Shown: piece by piece, positions 25,912-35,009 of the stretch
Position numbering within the stretch: position 1 is the stretch's first letter
Layout of the letters: each line of letters begins with the position of its first letter
Origin: Candidatus Latescibacterota bacterium
GTDB taxonomy: Bacteria > Latescibacterota > UBA2968 > UBA8231
Direction: 5' to 3'
NCBI GenBank assembly: GCA_009691525.1
Contig: SICG01000004.1
Location: 1-59,737 of the forward strand
DNA: 59,737 nucleotides
Translations under genes and position numbers: made by a program
Notes under the pieces: model-generated
The model's database searches: none
The model's input: the letters and a program-made list of their open reading frames with translations, nothing else
What the model was told of the DNA's origin: nothing

Positions 25912-26949
25912 TCACCCCTTCACCTCCAACAAGATCTTCAAGCCTTCCTGCCGCTCGAATAGCTCAAAGGCCTTCTGCCAGTGATCCAGCGGCACTTCGT
26001 GGGAAATCAACCGGCGAGTGTCCACCTTGCCACCCTCCAGCAAATTGAGCGTGCGCTTCCAGGCCGTGGGTTTCTGGCCAAAAGAGCCGGCGAACTGGAT
26101 TTCGCGCACCGCCACCTGCTCCAGGTCAATCTCGATGGCCTTCCCAAAGAGCCCCACCTGGGTGTACTTGCCGCCCTTGGCCACCAGCTCCAGGGCCAGC
26201 CTGGCCCCTGCGGCGCTGCCCGAACACTCCAGCACCACGTCGGCCCCGTAGCCCTCGCTCAGGTCCCGCACCCGTTCTCCCACGTCCTCCTGATCCACTA
26301 CCGCGATGTGGTCTGCCCCCAGGGCGCGGGCCAACTCCAGGCGCGGGGCATCCTTCTCCAGACCGCAGATCAGCACCTGGCCGCCCTCGGCCTTGACCAC
26401 CTGCAGGCAGAGCAAGCCGATGGCCCCAGGCCCGACGATGGCCACCAGGTCCCCGGCGCTGACGCGGGTCTGCTCACACACCGCGTGGACCACGCAGGCC
26501 AAAGGTTCGGCCAGGGCCCCGGCGCGGAAATCCACCCCTTCGGGAAGTTCCAAGGCGCAGCGGTCGGGCACCACACAGGTGGGGGCAAAGGCCCCGTCGT
26601 GCCAATACCCCATGGACTCGCGACGGATGCACAGGTTGATGGCCCCCTGCCGGCAATACCGACACACCCCGCAGATGCGCACACTGGGCATGGCCGTCAC
26701 CCGCTGGCCCAGGCGCTCTTGCGGCACCCCCTTGCCGATCTCCACCACCCGGCCGCTGAACTCGTGCCCCAGCACCACCGGCACCCGGATGGGGATCTTG
26801 ATCTCGTCGTGAAAGATGTGCAGATCCGAGCCGCAGATCCCAGCCGCCTCCACCCCGATGCGCAACTCGCCTGCTTCCAGCGGGCGTTCGGCGACTTCCC
26901 GCACCTCCATATGGCCCTGGCCACGGGCGAATTTTACCAATCCCTTCAC
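25912..26949 (-). CDS. zinc-dependent alcohol/polyol dehydrogenase (MDR family)
   Basis: 345 residues from GTG 26949. Catalytic Zn ligands C39 (GICGSDLH) and H62-E63 (LGHEFSG); structural Zn cysteines C93, C96, C99 and C107 in CGVCRYCRQGAINLC; NAD-binding VGPGAIGLLCLQ near 170. Closest to sorbitol and threonine dehydrogenases of the medium-chain family, so NAD-dependent oxidation of a secondary alcohol is expected. First gene of the minus-strand catabolic run ending at 19587, divergent from the glycosidase-like gene at 27049. Confidence 0.9.
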   Translation of the reverse strand: MKGLVKFARGQGHMEVREVAERPLEAGELRIGVEAAGICGSDLHIFHDEIKIPIRVPVVLGHEFSGRVVEIGKGVPQERLGQRVTAMPSVRICGVCRYCRQGAINLCIRRESMGYWHDGAFAPTCVVPDRCALELPEGVDFRAGALAEPLACVVHAVCEQTRVSAGDLVAIVGPGAIGLLCLQVVKAEGGQVLICGLEKDAPRLELARALGADHIAVVDQEDVGERVRDLSEGYGADVVLECSGSAAGARLALELVAKGGKYTQVGLFGKAIEIDLEQVAVREIQFAGSFGQKPTAWKRTLNLLEGGKVDTRRLISHEVPLDHWQKAFELFERQEGLKILLEVKG

Positions 26950-27048
26950 CGGGCTATACTCCAGGCGATGGCTTGTTTATCTTCTGACCCTTGATCCGTT
27001 GCGGCCCCTAATTTAAACGCCGGCCCCCCTGCGGGCCAGGAGCACCCC

Positions 27049-28593
27049 ATGCCACCCCCCCCGCCCTACGGCATCATCTACAACTGGGATGGCGCCCCCC
27101 ATGGCTACGGGGAGGTGCCCCAGAGCCTGGAACACTTCCTCTCCAGGACCTATGCTCCTCTCCAAGACACCCAGGTGGGCGCCCACTTCTGGTGCGTGGG
27201 CGAACACGCCGCCCGCTGGCCCAGCCAGGTACTCGAACTTTTGGGCGATGTCCACCAGCGGCGCTACGAAAACGCCTACACCTATCTCTTTACCGAAAAC
27301 GTGCGGCAAATGCTGGAACGGGAAGAAGATCCCCAGGCCGGCATCTTGCGCCGCGGACATGAGTTGGGGATTCAGGTGTACGCCTCCATCCGTATGAACG
27401 ACAACCACTTCAACGGGGCTCAGGTCGAGGATCTTCCCACCCTGCACCACACGGAGATGACGCAGTTGCGCCGCGAGCACCCCGAGTGGCTGCTGGGCAA
27501 AGAAACCTCCGAGTGGTTCGCCCTTTCCTGGAACTTTGCCGTGCCCCAGGTCCGCGAGCACCGCTTGGCCCATATCGCCGAGGTCTGCCACAACTGGGAA
27601 TGGGACGGGGTGGAACTGGACTGGCAGCGCCACGCCTTCCACCTGCCCCAGGACCAGGGATACCGGCTGCGTTACGTGCTCACGGATCTTCAAAGAGCCG
27701 TGCGCCGGCTCACCGACGAGCTGGCCCAGCAGCGGGGCCGCCCCTTCTACCTGGCCGCCCGGGTGGCCGGCGATTTGGCTACGTGCCTGCGCCTGGGCTA
27801 CGATATCCACGCCTGGGTGGAGGAGGGCCTGGTAGACCTGCTCATCCCCGCTGGCGGCGCGGCCACGGACCCGGCGGTGGATGTGGCCAGCTTTGTCGAT
27901 CTCTGCAAACCCCACGGCGTCCCGGTGTATCCCGGCTTCGACGGCGGCCTGCCCGATCCCTTTGTCGGCCCAGAGGACGCCCGCACCAAGGATCGGATGC
28001 GCACCCGGGCCATCGCCAGCCAGCACTACCAACTGGGCGCTGCGGGTATCTACGTCTTCAACTGGCACGCCAATGCCGATTCGCGGCGCGACCTGCTCAC
28101 CCAGATCGGCTCGCCCCTGACCCTGCACCGCACCGACCAGATCCACGCCGCCACCCACCGCTTTATCCCCCACCAGGGCGATTGGCGCGGAGCCTACGAC
28201 AACGACCGCCTCTGGGGCGAGGTGCCCGTAGCCCTCAAACCCACCCTCACCGGCTGCGGCCCCACCGCCCAGCTGCACATAGCCGAGGACCTGCGCACCA
28301 GCCCTCCCCAGGAACTCCTGCTGCGGGTGCGCCTAGACCAATGGGTGAAGGGCGATCAGGTGCGGGTCAAATGGGATGGAGTTGAACTGGATAACCTGGA
28401 AGTGCGCTACTGCTTCGCCTCAGACCCCCACCACATCTCCGAGGTGAGCAGCGCCATCTGGCTCTGCCGCAATCTCGATCCAAACCAGGTAAGCAAGGGT
28501 GCCCATACCGTCGAGGTCATCCTCGACCAGCGCCACCCCCAGGTGGCCTGCGACTTGGTGTTGACTGATGTGGAATTGGTGATCCGCTACTAG
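27049..28593 (+). CDS. glycoside-hydrolase-like TIM-barrel protein
   Basis: 514 residues, paralogue of the protein at 70-1521. The barrel has YASIRMNDNHF near 110, WDGVELDWQRHAF near 185 with the expected acidic pair at the end of strand 4, LVDLLIPAGG, and GIYVFNWHAN as the last barrel strand. A beta-rich domain follows from about 380. No signal peptide, so it probably acts on imported oligosaccharides or glycosides. AGGAG lies 7 nt before the ATG. A Gfo/Idh dehydrogenase follows after 11 nt, repeating the barrel-plus-dehydrogenase pairing of the first cluster. Confidence 0.75.
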   Translation: MPPPPPYGIIYNWDGAPHGYGEVPQSLEHFLSRTYAPLQDTQVGAHFWCVGEHAARWPSQVLELLGDVHQRRYENAYTYLFTENVRQMLEREEDPQAGILRRGHELGIQVYASIRMNDNHFNGAQVEDLPTLHHTEMTQLRREHPEWLLGKETSEWFALSWNFAVPQVREHRLAHIAEVCHNWEWDGVELDWQRHAFHLPQDQGYRLRYVLTDLQRAVRRLTDELAQQRGRPFYLAARVAGDLATCLRLGYDIHAWVEEGLVDLLIPAGGAATDPAVDVASFVDLCKPHGVPVYPGFDGGLPDPFVGPEDARTKDRMRTRAIASQHYQLGAAGIYVFNWHANADSRRDLLTQIGSPLTLHRTDQIHAATHRFIPHQGDWRGAYDNDRLWGEVPVALKPTLTGCGPTAQLHIAEDLRTSPPQELLLRVRLDQWVKGDQVRVKWDGVELDNLEVRYCFASDPHHISEVSSAIWLCRNLDPNQVSKGAHTVEVILDQRHPQVACDLVLTDVELVIRY

Positions 28594-28604
28594 GAGAGGG
28601 GAGT

Positions 28605-29672
28605 ATGCCAGACAAACTCCGCGTCGCCATCATCGGCTGCGGCCGCATGGGCCAGGAATATCTCCGGGCCTACACCACCTACCCCGACACCCAGGTCGTG
28701 GCCCTGGTCGACCCCCAACCCGACCGTCTCAAGGCTGTAGGTGAGCGCTTCGGTGTCGAAGCCCTCTTCTCCAACCCCGACAAGTTACTCGCGGAAATGG
28801 TCCCCGACGTGGCCGCGGTGGTCACCCCGGTCAAGTACCTCAAATACGCGGCCATCGCCTGCGCCCAGGCCGGGGTGAAGGGAATTTCAGTGGAGAAGCC
28901 CATCGCCGCCACCCTGGCCGACGCCGACGCCATGGTAAACGAGTGCGCCAGGCGGGGGGTGGTGTTTGCGGGGGGCAATCTGCAACGGGCGATGAACGAG
29001 GTGCAGGAGGCAGCGCGGCGTCTGCACTCGGGCGAATTCGGCGAGCTGGCCGGCGCGGCGATACACGCCTTTGGCGGCGAGATCTCCGGGGGCGGGTGTC
29101 AGCATATCTCCGTGCTGCGCCTCTTTGCCCAGGCCGAAGTCGAGGAAGTGCTGGCCTGGGGATCTCCCTCAGAAGTCCTGACCCAGGATCACGACACCGG
29201 CCTGACCATCAACGGCGTATTCTCTCTCAGCAACGGCCTGGAATGCCAGGTCTTCGGCACCGCCACCCCCTACCGGGGCGTGGATGTATGGACCCATCAG
29301 GATGCCCTGCTGCGCTGGGACTGGGCCCCACCCCAGGTCTATGTGGGTTTGGACACCACCGGCACTCGCCGGCAGCTCGACATCAAATACCCTCCGTACC
29401 AATGGAGCGAATTCAGCTACCTCACCGGCTCCATACGCTCCTTCCTGGCCGCGCTGAAGGGCCAGGGCACTCCCTGGATCAGCGGCCACGACCTGCGCCA
29501 GGCCCTCGAGGTAGCCATCGCCTGCCAACGCTCAGCCCGGCTGGGCCATGTGCCGGTGCGCCTGCCCCTGGAGGACCGCTCCCTGACTCTATACCCCTCG
29601 CCCTACCGCTGGCTGGGGGGCGATGTCACTGGCCTGCCCCAATCCGTGGCCGAGGCCAGGGATCAGAAGTAA
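28605..29672 (+). CDS. Gfo/Idh/MocA family oxidoreductase
   Basis: 355 residues, GGAGAGGGG ribosome site. IIGCGRMGQEYLRAY Rossmann motif at 9-23, VEKPIAATLADADAM near 90, and EISGGGCQHISVLRLF where the active-site His falls. Family reaction is NAD(P)-dependent oxidation at a sugar or cyclitol carbon. Immediately downstream of the glycosidase-like barrel. Its last codons run into a leftover duplicate of the outer-membrane barrel 3' end (29663-29702). Confidence 0.88.
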   Translation: MPDKLRVAIIGCGRMGQEYLRAYTTYPDTQVVALVDPQPDRLKAVGERFGVEALFSNPDKLLAEMVPDVAAVVTPVKYLKYAAIACAQAGVKGISVEKPIAATLADADAMVNECARRGVVFAGGNLQRAMNEVQEAARRLHSGEFGELAGAAIHAFGGEISGGGCQHISVLRLFAQAEVEEVLAWGSPSEVLTQDHDTGLTINGVFSLSNGLECQVFGTATPYRGVDVWTHQDALLRWDWAPPQVYVGLDTTGTRRQLDIKYPPYQWSEFSYLTGSIRSFLAALKGQGTPWISGHDLRQALEVAIACQRSARLGHVPVRLPLEDRSLTLYPSPYRWLGGDVTGLPQSVAEARDQK

Positions 29673-29702
29673 GTGACGGCGCTAAAGAGCAGAGCCGCCC
29701 CT
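29663..29702 (-). repeat. remnant copy of the outer-membrane protein C-terminus
   Basis: Read on the minus strand, these bases encode GAALLFSAVTYF and a stop. The intact gene just upstream ends GAALLLSAATYF and a stop. The protein match is 10 of 12, but most matching codons differ at the third base, so this is an old paralogue fragment rather than a recent duplication. It is out of frame with the intact gene. Confidence 0.7.
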
Positions 29703-30851
29703 AAAAATAGGTGGCAGCGCTCAAAAGCAGCGCCGCACCTTGGGTCTGGTTATTAAAGGCGTCCCGGTTCCAGTTGCGCTGGTAGTCGAGCTTGAAGACC
29801 GTGTCTTCCTCTGGGCGGAAATTGAGGCCCAGGGTGAGCCGGCGCTGGCTGTCCCCGTCCTGGTCGGCGTCGAAATCCACCACCTCACCGCGGGCCACCC
29901 CAGTGAAGGCCGAAGCGGGCAGGGCCTTCACCAATCCCCGGCCCCAGTGGGAATTGAGCTGGAGGTAGAACCCCTGCTGGCTGTCGGCGAAGAGCGCGCT
30001 CTCCGCCGGGACATCGAGGGAAATCCGCCCATATTCGCCCAGCACCTCGAATCGCTGCCAGCTCCCTTCCCAATCCACTACCCAGATGCTCAGGTCGCGG
30101 CGTTCATCGATGCGCAGGCCATCCGCCATCCAGGTATTGTAGGGACCCGTGTGCGCCGAGAGTCCCACCTCCAGGGTCGGTACTGGACTGATTCCCAGCC
30201 GACCCACCCAGGAAGGGTGATTGTTGTTGTTCTCGAAATTCCCCCGCCCAGCAGGCACCCGCGTGCCCGCTGGATCGCCGGTGAGCACCTCCTCCCCCAG
30301 ACCATTGACCCCGTAAACCTCGTAGGTGAACCGGGACCTGGCCGTGGGGAAGAAGGCCCCGTAGAATCCCATACCGGCCTCGGACAGGGTGGTGCCCAAA
30401 AGCTCGGTGCTGACCAGAGGCCGGTCGGTCAGGTCATTGGCCGGGCTGTCGTGGGCCAGGTTGAAGCGCCCCAGAGGAGAGAGGATGATCCCGCCCCGGA
30501 AGGTGAGGGCAGGATGGAGCTCAAAGTCTAGGGCCGCGATCTCCAACTTGATTTCTTCTCCGCCCTCCTCGAACTCCAATTCCGCGGCCACCCGCACCCG
30601 CTCCGAAACCGGGGTGTAGGTGAAGAGGTTGAAGCGTTCGGGCGCAAAAGTCAGTTCCTCAGTAACCCCGTCTTCGCGCTCGTAGCGGAAATGGACCTCG
30701 GCGTACCCGCCGATGCTGGTGCGCCCACTTGCCCGGGTGATGAAGGGTTTGTCTCCCATGCCGCCTTTGACAAAAGGCCGCTCCGGTACCTGAGCCTGCG
30801 CCGCCGGGGCCAGCAGCAAGACCGCCCTAGTACTTTACCCAATTTGGACAT
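29701..30851 (-). CDS. outer-membrane beta-barrel (porin-like) protein, frameshift in signal peptide
   Basis: About 380 residues. Body: amphipathic strands throughout (GRTSIGGYAEVHFRYE, KLEIAALDFEL, GLNFRPEEDTVFKLDYQRNW) and a terminal ATYF, the C-terminal Phe recognised by the BAM machinery. The natural start is ATG 30851 with a GAAAGAG ribosome site, giving MSKLGKVL, but this runs out of frame with the LLLAPAAQAQ signal-peptide core. A one-base change near 30826-30830 would join them. Otherwise only a very short start at 30819 is possible. Last gene of an operon with a Rieske protein and a di-heme oxidoreductase. Function as a porin or electron-transfer conduit component is inferred. Confidence 0.72.
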
Positions 30852-30863
30852 GGTTGCTCTCTT

Positions 30864-31262
30864 TCAGTCTATGGTGATTTCCAGGGTTTCTTCTTTCACT
30901 GCTACCAGGTACCGGGGAAGCGGCTTCTGCGCCGGCCCCCTGATTACCTCCCCCTCCCAGGAAAAACTCGACCCGTGGCAGGGGCAGATCAGGGCATTGC
31001 GCGCTGGCCACACCTGGCACCCCAGGTGGGTGCAGCGGGCGCTGAGCGCTCGGAACTCGCCGGTGCCCGTCCGGTGGATCAGGATGGGGTCATCGAGACG
31101 GGCGGCCCGCACCAGGGCATAGCCCTTTTCGGAGAACTCCGCCGGCAATTCGGCCAGGGGCACCAGCACCCGTCCCTGCTCCAGGCGGCCTTGGTACGCA
31201 ACCGTGGCCGCACAGCCGCATAACCCACTGCCTAACAGACACAGAAACTGTCTGCGATCCAT
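30864..31262 (-). CDS. exported Rieske 2Fe-2S protein
   Basis: 132 residues from ATG 31262. Rieske ligands C77-x-H79 (CTHLGC) and C93, H96 (CPCHGSS), plus C82 and C95 for the disulphide that marks high-potential Rieske centres. The N-terminus MDRRQFLCLLGSGLCGC is Tat-like (twin Arg) and ends in a possible lipobox, so the protein is probably exported and membrane-anchored. It starts one base after the di-heme oxidoreductase stop and precedes the barrel gene, so all three should be co-expressed in the envelope. Too short for a cytochrome bc1 Rieske with its usual insert; more like arsenite-oxidase-small-subunit or stand-alone types. Confidence 0.88.
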   Translation of the reverse strand: MDRRQFLCLLGSGLCGCAATVAYQGRLEQGRVLVPLAELPAEFSEKGYALVRAARLDDPILIHRTGTGEFRALSARCTHLGCQVWPARNALICPCHGSSFSWEGEVIRGPAQKPLPRYLVAVKEETLEITID

Positions 31263-31263
31263 C

Positions 31264-32465
31264 TCAGAGCGATCCGAGGAAGGCCAACAGGGCCTGCTGT
31301 TCGGCACTGCCCAGCCCCACATAGGCATCTCTAGAAGCCTGGGCCTCCCCTCCGTGGGCGCGGATGGCCTGGTCCAGAGTGGTGGCCCGGCCGTCATGAA
31401 GAAAAAAAGCCTTCCCTCCCAGGGATTCCGCCACCAGGCGCGTGCCCCACAGGGGCGCCGTGCGCCATTCGCTGCCCGTGGCATCTCCATCCGGCCGATC
31501 ATCCGCCAGCCCAGGCCCCATGTCGTGCAGCAAGAGATCTGAATAGAGGCGCGCCTCCTGCTGGCTCAACTGCGGGATCCAGTGCAATCCGGTTTTCATG
31601 GCCGGCACATGGCAGGACGCGCACTGGAGCTGGGCGAAAACCACTTCTCCCTGCGCCACCGACCCCGTCCGCTCCCCCTGGTCTGAGGGGGACAGGAGTC
31701 GCACGTACATCACCGTCTGCAACACCGTGGCGGCCGGGATCTCGGGGTCGGGGACCTGGTCGCCCAGGGCCACGCTGCCGGCCTGGGGGTGGGGGTTCTC
31801 CTCAGGCAGAAAATCACTGGTGATGCCGATGTCCTGCTGGTACGCCGCCGACACCTGCTGCACTAGGGAGGAAACCTGGGCTTTGCGCGAGAAACGCCCC
31901 AAGTGCAGGCCTGGTCCCCCTCCCACATGGCTCTCTGGCACGAAGTCCGGGGCGGTGACCCAGTTGGCCCTGCCGGAAATGCCGTCGCCATCGCGGTCTT
32001 CGGGGTCCTCGCCAGCCAGGATGGTCTCCACGGGGATGGCTTCGATCAGCCCCGTGCCAAAAACCGGGGGCGGCAACCGGAAAGACTTATCGACCCCGGC
32101 GGGCACCTCTTCGAGAGGGACACCCGGAATGGACTTGTCCTGGTGTTGAGGCCCGCCCTGGTCGCTGAGCAAATCACCCGCCCTGCTGAAGCGAAAAAAC
32201 GCTCCTGCGGCGTACCCCGGCCATCCCCTGGATGGCAGCCCTCACAGCTGAGGCTGTTGAAGATGGGCCCCAGGCCCTCGGCCACCGTGAAGACCCTGCC
32301 GAAATTCTCGTCCCCCTGGATAAAGGCCGCGTTCAGGCCGCCCGGCAGCTCGTCCATGGGTGAGGAGAAAGTATCCCCGGCAAGCGGTGCGCTGGTCATG
32401 ACCTGGTCGCAGCCGGCTATGCCAATGAGCGCGACGGCGGACAGAAAAACAGCTACACATTTCAT
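31264..32465 (-). pseudogene. di-heme oxidoreductase (DHOR / COG3488 thiol-oxidoreductase type), frameshifted
   Basis: Two overlapping frames make one protein of about 400 residues. The N-terminal frame has a lipoprotein signal (VALIGIAGC) and the first heme site CEGCH followed by PGDGRGTPQER. The second frame continues at SDQGGPQHQDKSIPGVPLEE and carries the second heme site CASCH and LLHDMGPGLADDR, typical of the di-heme peroxidase-like COG3488 family. The switch falls at the A6 run 32194-32199; one extra base there restores the frame. Whether the break is real is open, since homopolymers are prone to error. First gene of the operon with the Rieske protein and the barrel. Confidence 0.85.
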
Positions 32466-32554
32466 GGAGCACCTCTCTATAAGGATTTTAGCTTGAGCTT
32501 TTTTTAAATTTAGCTTTGGCTAAAAAATATCTTCCCACTCTAACTGTCAACTGC

Positions 32555-32583
32555 TTGTCCACCGCCCCAGACCGCCCTATCTT
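32555..32583 (+). promoter_or_regulatory. sigma-70-type promoter for the enolase-superfamily gene
   Basis: TTGTCC (32555-32560), 17-nt spacer, TATCTT (32578-32583), 27 nt before the ATG with its GAGGAG ribosome site. The adjoining A/T-rich stretch 32486-32525 has a 7-bp inverted repeat TTTTAGC / GCTAAAA between the two divergent genes. Confidence 0.4.
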
Positions 32584-32610
32584 TGCCTTCCCCCCACGAG
32601 GAGATGTTAG

Positions 32611-33753
32611 ATGAAAATCGCCGCGATCGAACAGTTTTCCCCCCTCCCACGCGTGCGCCTGGTGAAGATCACCACCGACACCGGGCTGGTGGGCTGGGGC
32701 GAGACCACCCTGGAAGGCAAACCGCTCAGCACCACCGCCGCCGTCGAGGAGTTGAGCACCTACTTTGTCGGCAAGAACCCCCTCGACATCGAACACCACT
32801 GGCAACATGTGTACCGCTCCGCCTTCTTCCGGGGGGGCAATGTGCTGATGAGCGCCCTGTCCGGCATCGACCAGGCCTTGTGGGATATTGCCGGCAAGCA
32901 CTTCGGCGCGCCGGTATATCAGCTCTTGGGAGGGGCCGTGCGCCAGCGTATCCGAGTCTATGCCCACTGGGGCATCGGGGATCTGGGCACCCAGGGCCAG
33001 GAACAGGCCCGCAAGCGGCTGGAGTGGCTGCAAAAAAGGGGGGGCTATCAGGCCTTCAAAGCGGGCCCGGGCGGCAAGTGGCGCGGCCACGAACCCCCGG
33101 CCGTGATCGACGAATTTGTCAAACGGGCCTACATGATGAGGGAATGGGTGGGACCGGAGGTAGAACTGGCCTTCGACTTCCACGGCAAGATGACCCCGGC
33201 CCTGGCCGTGGAGATCTGCCATGAGCTGAAGGGCATGCGCCCCATGTTCGTGGAGGAGCCGGTGCCCCAGGAAAACGCCGACGCCCTCAAATGGGTGGCC
33301 GACCACGTGACCTTCCCCATCGCCACCGGCGAGCGCCTGCTCACCCGCTGGGGCTTCCGCGACATTCTGGAGAAACAGGCCGCCGCCTATCTTCAACCGG
33401 ATATCTCCCATGCCGGCGGCATCACCGAACTCAAGAAGATCGCCAACATGGCCGAGGTGTACTACGCCCACCTGATGCCCCACTGCGCCATCGGCCCGGT
33501 GGCCTTCTCCGCCTCGCTGCAGGTAGACGCAGTCTGCCCCAACTTCCTCATCCAGGAGCAGATCGACCAGGGATTGGGGGGCGGGCTGCTTCAGGAAGAC
33601 TGGCAGGTGAAGGAGGGGCACATCGACCTACCCACCCGACCTGGACTGGGCTTTGAGATCGACGAAGAGGCGGTGCGCCAGCGCTGCGAGTACACCGAGG
33701 AGTTGGGCGGGGAGTTCTACCACCCCGCCGATGGCAGCGTGGTGGATTGGTGA
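32611..33753 (+). CDS. mandelate racemase/muconate lactonizing enzyme family, galactonate-dehydratase-like
   Basis: 380 residues, enolase superfamily. N-terminal capping domain (1-125), then barrel metal ligands in FDFHGK (near 190), EEPVP (near 217) and GERLL (near 243), and the catalytic His in MPHCAIGP near 291. The H-G-K pattern and the PHC-x-x-GP motif are those of D-galactonate dehydratase (DgoD), which dehydrates aldonic acids to 2-keto-3-deoxy acids. The exact sugar acid is uncertain. Its stop overlaps the M20 gene start by one base. Confidence 0.88.
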   Translation: MKIAAIEQFSPLPRVRLVKITTDTGLVGWGETTLEGKPLSTTAAVEELSTYFVGKNPLDIEHHWQHVYRSAFFRGGNVLMSALSGIDQALWDIAGKHFGAPVYQLLGGAVRQRIRVYAHWGIGDLGTQGQEQARKRLEWLQKRGGYQAFKAGPGGKWRGHEPPAVIDEFVKRAYMMREWVGPEVELAFDFHGKMTPALAVEICHELKGMRPMFVEEPVPQENADALKWVADHVTFPIATGERLLTRWGFRDILEKQAAAYLQPDISHAGGITELKKIANMAEVYYAHLMPHCAIGPVAFSASLQVDAVCPNFLIQEQIDQGLGGGLLQEDWQVKEGHIDLPTRPGLGFEIDEEAVRQRCEYTEELGGEFYHPADGSVVDW

Positions 33754-34925
33754 TGGACACCAGCCTGGCAAACGCCGTCAAAGCAGCGGTGAGCCCCCAA
33801 CGCCTGACCGACACTGCCCTGGCCCTGGTCGCCATCCCCAGCCCCACCCGCAGCGCCGGCCCGGTGGCAGATGAACTGGCGCGTATCCTGACGGCAGACG
33901 GGTTTGAATTGGAGCGGCCAGTGGCCGACTGGCCCGAGGCCCCGGCAGTGGTGACCCGCCTGGACAGCGGCAGTCCCGGGCGAATCCTACAATTCGACGG
34001 GCACCTCGACACCGTCCACCTGCCCTTCATCCCTGCCCGCCTCGAAGACGGAGTGCTGTACGGATCGGGGGCCTCGGACATGAAAGGCGGGGTCGCCGCG
34101 TGTGTGGAAGCCCTGCGGGCCCTGCGCGAAACCGGTGCCCTGACCAATGGCCAGGTGCTGCTGACCACCCACGATCACCACGAAGGCCCCTGGGGAGATC
34201 GCCGGCAGCTCAAGGCCCTGATCAGGGAGGGTTATGTGGGCGACGGGGTGCTCTTGCCCGAATACCTGGCCACCCCCCTGCCAGTGGCTGGTCGCGGCCA
34301 AGTTATTTTTGAGGTACGCGTGCGCCGGGTGGGCGAACCCGTACACGAGGTACTGCAACCGCCCGGCACGCCCAATGTGCTGATGGCCGGCGCCGAGCTG
34401 GCCCTGCGATTGCGCGCCCTACACGAACGCCTGCAGCGACACACCCATGCACACGCCGGGGCCGACTCCTGCTTTGTGGGCCGGCTCTCCAGCGGGGAGA
34501 TCTACAATCAGGTGCCGGTGGAGTGCATGTTGAACGGCACCCGGCGCTGGGTGCAGGCCGGCACCGTGGAGGCAGTGCGCGCCGAATTCGAGCAGCTCCT
34601 GGCGGAGCTGGCCCGCGACACCGGCACGCAGGTGGAGTTGGATTTCTCCATCTCCGGAGACGCCTTTGCTATTTCCCCTGCCGACCCGCTGGTGGCCGCG
34701 TTCCAGACCGCCCACCAAGCCGCGACCGGTGCGCCTCTGCCCCTGGGCGGCAAACCCTTCATGGACGACGGCAACACCTTTGTGGCCCTGGCCGGCATCC
34801 CCGCCCTCACCCACGGGCCGGCGGCCACCGGGGCCCACACCCTGGATGAGCGGGTCAGCCTGGACGAGCTGGTGCGCGTAGCCCAGGTCTACGCGCTGAC
34901 GGCGCTAGCCTATTGCGCGGCCTGA
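33753..34925 (+). CDS. M20 family metallopeptidase
   Basis: 390 residues from the ATG in TGATG at 33753. FDGHLDTVHLP near 85 (metal His and Asp), GASDMKGG (bridging Asp), DHHEGPWGD where the catalytic and metal Glu would be expected; the E-E pair is less canonical here than in the M20 protein at 5015. Dimerisation domain in the middle and a C-terminal GPAATGAHTLDERVSL segment with the last His. Deacylase or carboxypeptidase activity is expected. Paired with a sugar-acid dehydratase, so an N-acylated sugar-acid or peptide conjugate is conceivable. Confidence 0.83.
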   Translation: MDTSLANAVKAAVSPQRLTDTALALVAIPSPTRSAGPVADELARILTADGFELERPVADWPEAPAVVTRLDSGSPGRILQFDGHLDTVHLPFIPARLEDGVLYGSGASDMKGGVAACVEALRALRETGALTNGQVLLTTHDHHEGPWGDRRQLKALIREGYVGDGVLLPEYLATPLPVAGRGQVIFEVRVRRVGEPVHEVLQPPGTPNVLMAGAELALRLRALHERLQRHTHAHAGADSCFVGRLSSGEIYNQVPVECMLNGTRRWVQAGTVEAVRAEFEQLLAELARDTGTQVELDFSISGDAFAISPADPLVAAFQTAHQAATGAPLPLGGKPFMDDGNTFVALAGIPALTHGPAATGAHTLDERVSLDELVRVAQVYALTALAYCAA

Positions 34926-35009
34926 GCGGCCAGTGACACGAGTGTTGGGTCTAGGCCACAACGAAGGGTAGCTTCCATCTCACCAACTTCGAGCTGAGGA
35001 GACTTCCCT

